From: Thermoplasmata archaeon
Lineage (GTDB): Archaea > Thermoplasmatota > Thermoplasmata > Lutacidiplasmatales > UBA184
Length of the DNA stretch: 13,963 nucleotides
Direction: 5' to 3'
Assembly: GCA_030039995.1 (NCBI GenBank)
Contig: JASHUL010000213.1
Coordinates: 1 to 13,963, forward strand
The position numbers were made by a program, and so were the translations under genes. This document shows, piece by piece, positions 6,101 through 11,658 of the stretch (positions are counted from its first letter, which is position 1; each line of letters begins with the position of its first letter). A model generated the notes under the pieces. It was not told the origin of the DNA. It did not search any database and was given only the letters and a program-made list of their open reading frames with translations.

Positions 6101-6577
6101 ATGCCGCTGCACTACGTCGGAATCCGAGTGACCGACCTCCGCCGATCGCTGGCGTTCTATCGCCGGGCGCTCGGCCTCCGTGAGGCGATCCGGGGAGACT
6201 TCCGAAAGTACGGTCGGGGAATCTGGGTCGGACTCAAGGACCCGAAGAGCGGAGTGATGCTCGAACTCAACTGGTATCCCAAGGGCTCGCCCTTCGGGAC
6301 CCGGTACGTCGCCGGCGAGGGACTCGACCACATCGGGGTGCTGCTGGGGGCGGTCGGTCGGAAGAAGCTCTCCCGAGAGTACGACCGAATCCTTCGCGCC
6401 GGGGCACGACCCACCGGGATCACCCCCGAGACGACCGACGGCTGGGCGGCGTACGTCACCGACCCCGATGGGAATTGGATCGAGATCTTTCGACGGCCGA
6501 CACCGGCGGAGTCGAGGGCCGAGGCCCGGGGGAAGGAGCGCCGGCACCGCCGACCGACGTCTCGGAGTCGGGACTGA
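6101..6577 (+). CDS. VOC-superfamily (glyoxalase I-like) metalloenzyme
   Basis: A 158-residue protein with the two paired beta-alpha-beta-beta-beta modules of the vicinal oxygen chelate fold. All four canonical metal ligands are in place: H4 (LHYVGI), E55 (MLELNW), H77 (LDHIGV) and E128 (WIEIF). The module signatures RVTDLRRSLAFYRRALGL (9-26) and VTDPDGNWIEIF (119-130) are typical of lactoylglutathione lyase-like and dioxygenase-like members. The last 25 residues are a basic, Arg-rich tail beyond the domain. The metal site implies an active enzyme, possibly a glyoxalase, epimerase or dioxygenase, but the substrate cannot be read from sequence. ATG 6101 is placed by the TATAT-type box at the leaderless distance. 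The gene converges with the GNAT gene 57 bases downstream. Confidence 0.88.
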   Translation: MPLHYVGIRVTDLRRSLAFYRRALGLREAIRGDFRKYGRGIWVGLKDPKSGVMLELNWYPKGSPFGTRYVAGEGLDHIGVLLGAVGRKKLSREYDRILRAGARPTGITPETTDGWAAYVTDPDGNWIEIFRRPTPAESRAEARGKERRHRRPTSRSRD

Positions 6578-6613
6578 CTCGACCTGCCTCCCCGCGCGGC
6601 GGACCTCGCCCGC

Positions 6614-6631
6614 GGGACGGGCCCCGTTCCC
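6614..6631. terminator. Stem-loop between convergent VOC and GNAT genes
   Basis: GGGACGG (6614-6620), loop GCC, CCGTTCCC (6624-6631) pair over seven bases with one bulged T. It lies in the 57-base gap between two converging stop codons and four bases past the GNAT stop, so it could serve both transcripts. Confidence 0.4.
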
Positions 6632-6634
6632 GAG

Positions 6635-7180
6635 TCAGGCGTCGATCACGTACTCGAAGAAGCGAGCGCCCGGTGCCGGATGGGGCCAGTAGGGCTCGAT
6701 CGGGCGAAAGCCGCAATCCTGGTAGAATCGAATCGCCGCTTCCATCGAGGCGAGCGCGTCGGCCCTCACCTTTCGTAACCCCAGTTCTCGGGCCCGGTCG
6801 ACCATCGCGCGTACGAAGACCGGACCGAATTCCATTCCGCGATAGTCGCCCCGAACGTGGATCCGCTTGATCTCGCCGATACCGGGCTCGACCTCCCGGA
6901 GCGCCCCGCAGGCGACGATGCTTCCCTCATCGAACCACAGCAGCACGTCCCCCCGCGGAGGGCCGTACGCGCCGGGGAGTCCCGCGACCAGGGCCTCGAC
7001 GACCCCGAGCCCTTCCGAGACGCGCGCCGCCGCGCTCGGAGATTCGTCTCGATGCTCGGTCATCCATCTCCGGTAGTCCTCGAACAACTTTCGGACGGTC
7101 GGCAGGTCCTTCGACCAATCGACTCTTCGAACCGTCGCACGGGGTGGGCGACGTCGAGCGGCCTTGGGGGCCTCGACCAT
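6635..7180 (-). CDS. GNAT-family N-acetyltransferase
   Basis: A 181-residue protein of the GCN5-related acetyltransferase fold, which transfers an acetyl group from acetyl-CoA to an amine. The core motif A is KRIHVRGDYRGMEFGPVF (105-122), with R-G-D-Y-R-G replacing the usual R-G-x-G-x-G/A pyrophosphate loop. ALREVEPGIGEIKRI gives the preceding strand pair. The C-terminal motif ASMEAAIRFYQDCGFRP (144-160) is the standard GNAT motif B ending in the CGF/LGF turn. Residues 1-18 are basic. ATG 7180 is chosen because the TACATATT element (7209-7216, minus) would start transcription near 7186; ATG 7198 would lie upstream of that start. It diverges from the M20 peptidase gene with a 160-base gap. Substrate unknown. 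Confidence 0.88.
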   Translation of the reverse strand: MVEAPKAARRRPPRATVRRVDWSKDLPTVRKLFEDYRRWMTEHRDESPSAAARVSEGLGVVEALVAGLPGAYGPPRGDVLLWFDEGSIVACGALREVEPGIGEIKRIHVRGDYRGMEFGPVFVRAMVDRARELGLRKVRADALASMEAAIRFYQDCGFRPIEPYWPHPAPGARFFEYVIDA

Positions 7181-7208
7181 GGTGCTTACCCGCGTCATCT
7201 TCGCCGCC

Positions 7209-7216
7209 AATATGTA
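7209..7216 (-). promoter_or_regulatory. TATA box of the GNAT gene
   Basis: TACATATT on the minus strand, centred about 32 bases upstream of ATG 7180. It predicts a leader of about six bases and argues against the earlier ATG at 7198. Confidence 0.5.
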
Positions 7217-7340
7217 GGAGACCGGGTCGCTCGGAGTCCGTCCCCGAGTCGGACCCTCGGGCGGGGGAGCGCTGCCCGTGCTCCCCAGACGCCACAATCG
7301 CCAAGAAGGGGGCCCCATTGGTGGGCGCTCGAAGAAACCC

Positions 7341-8714
7341 ATGTCGCTCGCAGAAGTCTTCGACCGAGTGGACCGCGACACGTCGGCCTCGCTCGAACGG
7401 CTCAAGGCGTACTGCCGCCTCCCCACCATCTCCGCCGAAAAACGAGCCCAGCCCGAGACCGCGGCGTTCGTCCGCCAACTCCTGGCCGAAGTGGGGTTCG
7501 AGGCGCGGGAGTACTCGGTGGAGGGGGGGCCGCCCGTCGTCTTCGGCGAGTTGACGGTCGACCGCGCGAAGCCCACGTTGCTGATGTATCAACACTACGA
7601 CGTGCAGCCGGTCGACCCGCTCGACGAGTGGCGCCACGACCCGTTCGACCCCATCATCGAGGACGGGCGGTTTCTCGCCCGAGGATGCGGAGATACGAAA
7701 GGGAACCTGATCGCCCAGGTCCTCGCCGTGAAGGCCTGGCAGGAAGCGGAGGGACGCCCTCCGATCAATCTCAAATTCGTCGTGGAGGGCGAGGAGGAGG
7801 TCGGCAGTCCTCACTTTCCGGCGTTCGTCCACGAGCACCGTGACCTCCTCCACGCCGACGGCGCCACGATCGAGGGCGGCGACCACCTGGCCGACGGTCG
7901 TCCTCGGCTGGAGCTCGGCTGCAAGGGGATCCTCTACGTCGACCTCGTCTGCCGGACGGCCAAGGTCGACCAACACTCCTCGTACGCGGCGATCGCACCG
8001 AACGCGGCGTGGCGATTGATCGAGTGTCTCGATCGGCTGCGGGCGCCGAACGGGCGTATCCGGATCCCCGGGTGGTACGAGAACGCACGGACGCCCCAGC
8101 CCGAAGAGCTGCGGTACCTGCGGAAGACCGCGATGAAGGTGGACGACCTGAAGGAGTACTGGGGAGTGCGAAGTCTGCGCGGTGGTTCCGACCCGTACCG
8201 AGTGGTTCGGACGTTGGTCTACTCACCGACCTGCACGATCTGCGGCTTCGTGAGCGGCTACACCGGCGAAGGTACCAAGACCGTGAATCCGGCCGTGGCG
8301 CGGGCCAAGATCGACTTCCGCCTGATCCCCGGGATGCGGATCGAGGCCCAGCTCGAGCGGCTCCGCAGCTACCTTCGGACGCAGGGATTCGACGACGTGG
8401 AGATCGTGCCGCATAAGGAGAGCCTCCAACCGAGCGCGATCTCGCTCGACGAGCGCGTCGTTCGAGCCGCGGTCGAGGGGGCCCGGGACGCGACCGGTCA
8501 GACACCCGAGGTCTGGCCCTGGTCTCCCGGGGCGTCGGCCAACGCGTTCTTCAACGAGCAACTCGGCGTGCCCTCGCTCCTGGGGCCCGGAGTCTCCTAC
8601 GACGGCTCGAACTATCATGCTCCGAACGAGAATATCCGGCTCTCGGACTTCCGTCTCGGGGCCCGGCACGTCGCCGCGATGTTCGCCCGATTTTCGTCGA
8701 GTCCCACGCCCTAA
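7341..8714 (+). CDS. M20-family metallopeptidase (dipeptidase-like)
   Basis: A 457-residue di-zinc peptidase of family M20, the carnosinase/PepV/ArgE group, which cleaves dipeptides or acyl-amino acids. Metal and catalytic residues are visible: H85 and D87 in YQHYDVQP, the bridging D118 in GCGDTKGN, general base E152 and ligand E153 in EGEEEVGS, and the last histidine H426 in YHAPNEN. The dimerisation (lid) domain runs from about residue 195 to 350 and includes the HSSYA segment (212-216). Length is normal for this subgroup. No signal peptide is present, so it acts in the cytoplasm, consistent with peptide scavenging. ATG 7341 is used; it sits about 45 bases after a weak AT-rich element. The gene is followed by a strong stem-loop and then the zinc-ribbon membrane protein. 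Confidence 0.95.
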   Translation: MSLAEVFDRVDRDTSASLERLKAYCRLPTISAEKRAQPETAAFVRQLLAEVGFEAREYSVEGGPPVVFGELTVDRAKPTLLMYQHYDVQPVDPLDEWRHDPFDPIIEDGRFLARGCGDTKGNLIAQVLAVKAWQEAEGRPPINLKFVVEGEEEVGSPHFPAFVHEHRDLLHADGATIEGGDHLADGRPRLELGCKGILYVDLVCRTAKVDQHSSYAAIAPNAAWRLIECLDRLRAPNGRIRIPGWYENARTPQPEELRYLRKTAMKVDDLKEYWGVRSLRGGSDPYRVVRTLVYSPTCTICGFVSGYTGEGTKTVNPAVARAKIDFRLIPGMRIEAQLERLRSYLRTQGFDDVEIVPHKESLQPSAISLDERVVRAAVEGARDATGQTPEVWPWSPGASANAFFNEQLGVPSLLGPGVSYDGSNYHAPNENIRLSDFRLGARHVAAMFARFSSSPTP

Positions 8715-8773
8715 CCGTCTCGAGTCGCTCGTGGCCCGACACGACCGGGGGCCCGACCGCGCGGCGGGGTGGA

Positions 8774-8790
8774 GCGCCCGGATCGGGCGC
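8774..8790. terminator. Stem-loop after the M20 peptidase gene
   Basis: GCGCCCG (8774-8780), loop GAT, CGGGCGC (8784-8790): a perfect seven-base GC stem 60 bases past the peptidase stop. It is the strongest hairpin in the 167-base gap. No T-tract follows. Confidence 0.4.
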
Positions 8791-8850
8791 ACGGTCTCGA
8801 CTCTCCTCTCACGGGGGAGGTGCCCCGGCCGGGACCGGCGGGCACTAAGC

Positions 8851-8856
8851 ATCTTA
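8851..8856 (+). promoter_or_regulatory. Candidate TATA box of the zinc-ribbon membrane protein
   Basis: ATCTTA, the AT-rich part of ACTAAGCATCTTACC, lies about 27-28 bases before the GTG at 8882. It supports that GTG as a leaderless start. Confidence 0.45.
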
Positions 8857-8881
8857 CCGAACGAGGCCCTACCGGCGAGCC

Positions 8882-9406
8882 GTGTCCGAGGACAAGCAGA
8901 TCGCCGGCCCCATTCTCAGTTTGGTCGGAGGGCTGGTCATCCTCGTCACCGGCATCGTTGAAACCTACGTGGGTTACGTGGCGAACGTTGGGTTCGTGAC
9001 GGACGTCGGTCTCCTGGGGGGACTCTTCGGATTCATCATCATCGTGCTGGCGATCTGCGGGTTCATCTACCTCGAGTCTCACCGCGTCGTAGGTGTGCTC
9101 GTGATCGTGTTCGCGCTGCTCAGCTTGGTGAATTCGGACGCCGCGGGCTTTATCCTGGCCGTCCTGGGTGGGACTTGTATCATCGTCTTCGGACCCGACG
9201 ACCCCTCCACGGAGTCGACCGACACGACCGCAGAGAGGTACTACACGGGAATTGACCTGCGTCCGACACCCCCCTCGAAGGCCGAGGAACCCCCGCCGAT
9301 CGCCGACCAGGACGGTCGCACGCACCTTGCGTGCCCTTCCTGTGGGGCGATCAACCCGATCCCGGCAACGATGTGCGTTTCGTGCGGGGCGAACCTCCGA
9401 CCCTGA
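8882..9406 (+). CDS. Four-helix membrane protein with C-terminal zinc ribbon
   Basis: A 174-residue protein. Four transmembrane helices span about residues 10-30, 42-64, 67-83 and 88-104. They are followed by a Pro/Thr-rich linker (105-145) and a zinc ribbon formed by CPSCG (151-155) and CVSCG (165-169), with cysteines C151, C154, C165 and C168. The ribbon is at the extreme C-terminus and is of the short rubredoxin-like zinc-ribbon kind common in archaeal membrane proteins. Helix count and the usual positive-inside pattern suggest both ends face the cytoplasm, so the ribbon could bind a protein or nucleic acid partner there. The GTG start fits the upstream AT-rich element. No family function is known to me. 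It is followed by a stem-loop, suggesting a monocistronic gene. Confidence 0.85.
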   Translation: MSEDKQIAGPILSLVGGLVILVTGIVETYVGYVANVGFVTDVGLLGGLFGFIIIVLAICGFIYLESHRVVGVLVIVFALLSLVNSDAAGFILAVLGGTCIIVFGPDDPSTESTDTTAERYYTGIDLRPTPPSKAEEPPPIADQDGRTHLACPSCGAINPIPATMCVSCGANLRP

Positions 9407-9429
9407 CCGGTCTCCGTCTCTTGGTCGTT

Positions 9430-9448
9430 GGGGCCGGAAGGCGGCCCC
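9430..9448. terminator. Stem-loop after the zinc-ribbon gene
   Basis: GGGGCCG (9430-9436), loop GAAGG, CGGCCCC (9442-9448): a perfect seven-base stem starting 24 bases past the stop codon. The rest of the gap to 9603 shows no recognisable feature beyond a possible N-terminal extension of the next gene. Confidence 0.4.
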
Positions 9449-9603
9449 GCGGAGCGAGCGACTCGCCTTCGGCATCGCCGCCTTGACCTACGAGAACGCT
9501 CCGGTCGATGATGGATCGCATCGAAGCCCCGCCCCCGGCCCTCGGTCCTTTCCGATCCCACAACGCTCTTCCCGAGAGTCCTCGTGACGGGCGGGCGAGG
9601 CCC

Positions 9604-10011
9604 ATGGATCTGAACCAAGTCACGGTGCCGTCGACGAACGTCGCGGCGTCGGCCGAGTTCTACCGACGACTCGGACTTCGGCAGATCGTGGAGACGTCGG
9701 ACGACTACGCCCGATTCGAGTGTCCGGACGGCGAGGCCACGTTCTCGCTCCACCGCGTGGACCGACCGCCCGCCGGCTCGGGCGTCGTAGTATACTTCGA
9801 GTGTGACGACCTCGACGAGCGCGTGGCCCAACTCAAGGCTGCGGGACTTCGATTCGACTCGGACCCCGAGGACAAGCGTTGGCTGTGGCGTGAGGCGTAT
9901 CTCCGCGACCCGGACGGGAATTCGATCTGCCTGTTTCGCGCCGGGAAGAACCGACGATATCCACCCTGGCGGGTAGACACCGTCAGTTCGTCGACCTTCC
10001 CGGAGCGCTGA
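9604..10011 (+). CDS. VOC-fold protein lacking the canonical metal ligands
   Basis: A 135-residue protein with the double-module vicinal oxygen chelate fold: VTVPSTNVAASAEFYRRLGL (7-26) is the first helix-strand unit, and YLRDPDGNSICLFRAG (99-114) the last. At the four positions where metal-binding relatives have His/Glu, this protein has N4, S48, an aliphatic residue near V61-V63 and C109. It therefore probably does not hold the usual metal, as in bleomycin-binding members of the superfamily. The role may be ligand binding or an activity of another type. ATG 9604 opens right at the domain. An in-frame ATG at 9508 would add 32 Pro-rich residues that no relative needs. No clear TATA box is seen. 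It converges on the membrane protein at 10115. Confidence 0.85.
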   Translation: MDLNQVTVPSTNVAASAEFYRRLGLRQIVETSDDYARFECPDGEATFSLHRVDRPPAGSGVVVYFECDDLDERVAQLKAAGLRFDSDPEDKRWLWREAYLRDPDGNSICLFRAGKNRRYPPWRVDTVSSSTFPER

Positions 10012-10077
10012 GCCGGTGGGGGAACCTCAGGGCGGCGGGGCGAGGACCAGAGGAGCCCACGACCGGCGCCTTCGCGT

Positions 10078-10108
10078 CCGTCCTGAGCGGCGGCTCTTCT
10101 CAGGACGG
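10078..10108. terminator. Ten-base perfect stem-loop between convergent genes
   Basis: CCGTCCTGAG (10078-10087), an 11-base loop, then CTCAGGACGG (10099-10108). It lies between the VOC stop at 10011 and the converging membrane-protein stop at 10115, six bases from the latter. It is the longest perfect hairpin found here and a likely two-way 3'-end element. Confidence 0.55.
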
Positions 10109-10114
10109 GAAGAT

Positions 10115-10597
10115 TCAACGGACATCTCTCCACCCCAAGCCGAGAACGACGACCCCGGCGATCCACAACGCGAGCGCAATGGCCCCCACGAGGTACAGTT
10201 TCACCGTGAGCAGGATCAACGTCGGCTCGAGGAGTAAGAGCACCAGACTGGAGGCGAAGAACTCGTCCGCACGACGTTGGTACACCGGCGCGCGGGAAGG
10301 GGCGGTCCGGAACGCCTCCATCACGAACCAATAATTGAGGGAGGAAACCGAGATCAGAAACAGGCTAACGACAATGACCAGCAGCGTCGACTGGAACAAC
10401 AGGTCGTTGATCTGGCCCGCATTGGCCCGGTCGTAGAGGAAGATCAGAACGAAAGTGAGTACCGCGATGCACGTCGCTCCGAGACCCGCGGTAAGCGAAC
10501 GATTCTCGTTGGCGTCATTGTAGAGCGCCATGTTCGACGGATGGACGCTTCCGTCCTTCGACCGATCGGGGGTCGGAGTCGAGCCATCCACGACCAC
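10115..10597 (-). CDS. Four-helix integral membrane protein of unknown function
   Basis: A 160-residue protein with a soluble polar N-terminus (1-35) and four transmembrane segments at about 36-55, 68-91, 112-132 and 135-155. A basic loop with several Arg (97-110) separates helices 2 and 3. No catalytic or binding motif is visible. The start is GTG at 10597: CTTGATTA (10620-10627, minus) is centred 26.5 bases upstream, exactly the leaderless spacing. Internal ATG 10531 is the alternative and lacks a promoter. Size and topology resemble the protein at 427-879, which may be a distant relative. The gene ends just before the strong hairpin shared with the converging VOC gene. Function unknown. 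Confidence 0.82.
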   Translation of the reverse strand: MVVDGSTPTPDRSKDGSVHPSNMALYNDANENRSLTAGLGATCIAVLTFVLIFLYDRANAGQINDLLFQSTLLVIVVSLFLISVSSLNYWFVMEAFRTAPSRAPVYQRRADEFFASSLVLLLLEPTLILLTVKLYLVGAIALALWIAGVVVLGLGWRDVR

Positions 10598-10619
10598 GGA
10601 CCGCCGATCGGATCGGGCC

Positions 10620-10627
10620 TAATCAAG
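10620..10627 (-). promoter_or_regulatory. TATA box fixing the GTG start at 10597
   Basis: CTTGATTA on the minus strand, centred 26.5 bases from GTG 10597. This decides for the GTG over the internal ATG at 10531. Confidence 0.55.
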
Positions 10628-10728
10628 TCGAGGAACGGTTCCCACCCGGGCGGTCGGCCTCGTCCGCGTTCGGACGGGCCTCCGCGATCCCGCGCCCGTG
10701 CTCGGCCGCCCCGCTCGTCCGGAGGCGC

Positions 10729-11022
10729 CTAGCGGGTCGGGCCTTCGACGGTGATCACCGTCTTGGTGGTCGCGCCCTCCTTGCGGAGCTGGAGCACCGG
10801 GGCGAACTCCGGAGACGCGTACCAGCTCCGGAATGCTTCGGCGCTCGGGAACTCGAGGATGACGACCCTCGCCGGATTCCAGCTACCCTCGACCACTTGA
10901 GGGGGGCCCGCGCACAACGTCTTTCCACCGTACTTCGCGAGGATCGGACTGAATTTCTCGCGATACTCTCGGGCCTTGTCCGGGTCGTGCCAATCGATCT
11001 CAAAGAGCGCGTACGTCGACAT
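10729..11022 (-). CDS. DUF1330 family protein
   Basis: A 97-residue protein of the DUF1330 family, small dimeric alpha-beta (ferredoxin-like barrel) proteins of unknown function. Family hallmarks are visible: YALFEIDWHDPDKAREYREK (4-23), the central KYGGKTL (30-36), the VVEGSW turn (43-48), VVILEFPSAEAFRSWYASPE (53-72) and the conserved R near residue 80. The length equals the family norm. The only methionine is the start ATG 11022. No TATA box or Shine-Dalgarno site is evident. It diverges from the DUF1801 gene across 208 bases in which I see nothing else except that gene's promoter. The molecular role is not known for the family. Confidence 0.93.
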   Translation of the reverse strand: MSTYALFEIDWHDPDKAREYREKFSPILAKYGGKTLCAGPPQVVEGSWNPARVVILEFPSAEAFRSWYASPEFAPVLQLRKEGATTKTVITVEGPTR

Positions 11023-11202
11023 GCTTCACGTCGGCCGGCCTACCGATCGGTGGGGGAAGAGATTGACGCTGCCGAACGGGGACGCTGGAGGTACGTCGCT
11101 CCCCGTGGTCCCCGACCTCGAAGCGGGGTCGCCCGGGATTGCCGGTCGTCGTTCGTCTTCGTACCGACGCTCCGCTCGCTCCGCACTCGCCGCCCCGCAG
11201 GC

Positions 11203-11208
11203 TATCTT
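11203..11208 (+). promoter_or_regulatory. TATA-like box of the DUF1801 gene
   Basis: TATCTT is centred 25-26 bases before ATG 11231, the same spacing as the other leaderless promoters here. Confidence 0.5.
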
Positions 11209-11230
11209 CTCGAGACGAGTCCGCGAAGGG

Positions 11231-11593
11231 ATGGCGAAGCTGCGTGACTGGCGAGACCCGTTGCTGGAACGGTTGCGCGGGGTGATCACCAACGCCGACC
11301 CCGATGCGATCGAAGAGGTGAAGTGGAGAAAACCCAGCAATCCGGCGGGCGTTCCCGTCTGGTCCGATGAGGGAATGATCTGTATCGGGGAGAAGCTGAA
11401 AAACGCGGTCCGACTGACCTTCCCCCGGGGGGCTGAGGTCGACGACCCCCGGAAGCTTTTCAACGCGCGGCTCGACAGCAAATCGGTCCGGGCGGTCGAC
11501 TTTCACGAGGGCGAACCGGTCGACGAGCCGGCGCTCCGGCGCATCGTTCGTGAAGCCGTGCAACGGAACCGGTCAAGAGCCCGCCGGCGATGA
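11231..11593 (+). CDS. DUF1801 (YdhG-like) domain protein
   Basis: A 120-residue protein of the DUF1801 family, a small cytosolic alpha-beta fold of unknown function. Visible hallmarks are the N-terminal helix with LLERLRGVI (11-19), DAIEEVKWRKPS (25-36), which matches the family's EE-x-x-x-W/Y-x-x-P motif, the strand MICIGEKLKNAVRLTF (49-64) and the following GAEVDDPRKLF (67-77). The C-terminus is basic (RSRARRR). It is a single-domain protein of normal size. ATG 11231 fits the upstream TATCTT element. It diverges from the DUF1330 gene and converges on the large surface-protein gene 65 bases downstream. Families of this type are often found near small regulatory genes, but nothing here gives a specific role. 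Confidence 0.88.
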   Translation: MAKLRDWRDPLLERLRGVITNADPDAIEEVKWRKPSNPAGVPVWSDEGMICIGEKLKNAVRLTFPRGAEVDDPRKLFNARLDSKSVRAVDFHEGEPVDEPALRRIVREAVQRNRSRARRR

Positions 11594-11616
11594 TGCTCGC
11601 CGCGGCCCGGGAGCGA

Positions 11617-11633
11617 AACCCCGGGAAGGGGTT
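11617..11633. terminator. Stem-loop between convergent DUF1801 and surface-protein genes
   Basis: AACCCC (11617-11622), loop GGGAA, GGGGTT (11628-11633). A competing pairing uses CCCGGG at 11606-11611 and 11620-11625. Both lie inside the 65-base gap between the two converging stop codons. Confidence 0.35.
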
Positions 11634-11658
11634 GGACCCGTCGCCGCGGATTCGCAAC

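Noticed and set aside
6857..7843. 328-codon plus-strand frame across the GNAT and M20 genes
   Set aside because: Overlaps two confident genes, with Arg/Pro/Gly-rich composition and no motif.
9508..9603. 32-residue N-terminal extension of the second VOC protein
   Set aside because: Pro-rich and not part of the VOC fold; ATG 9604 opens directly at the domain. Not fully excluded, because neither start has a clear promoter.
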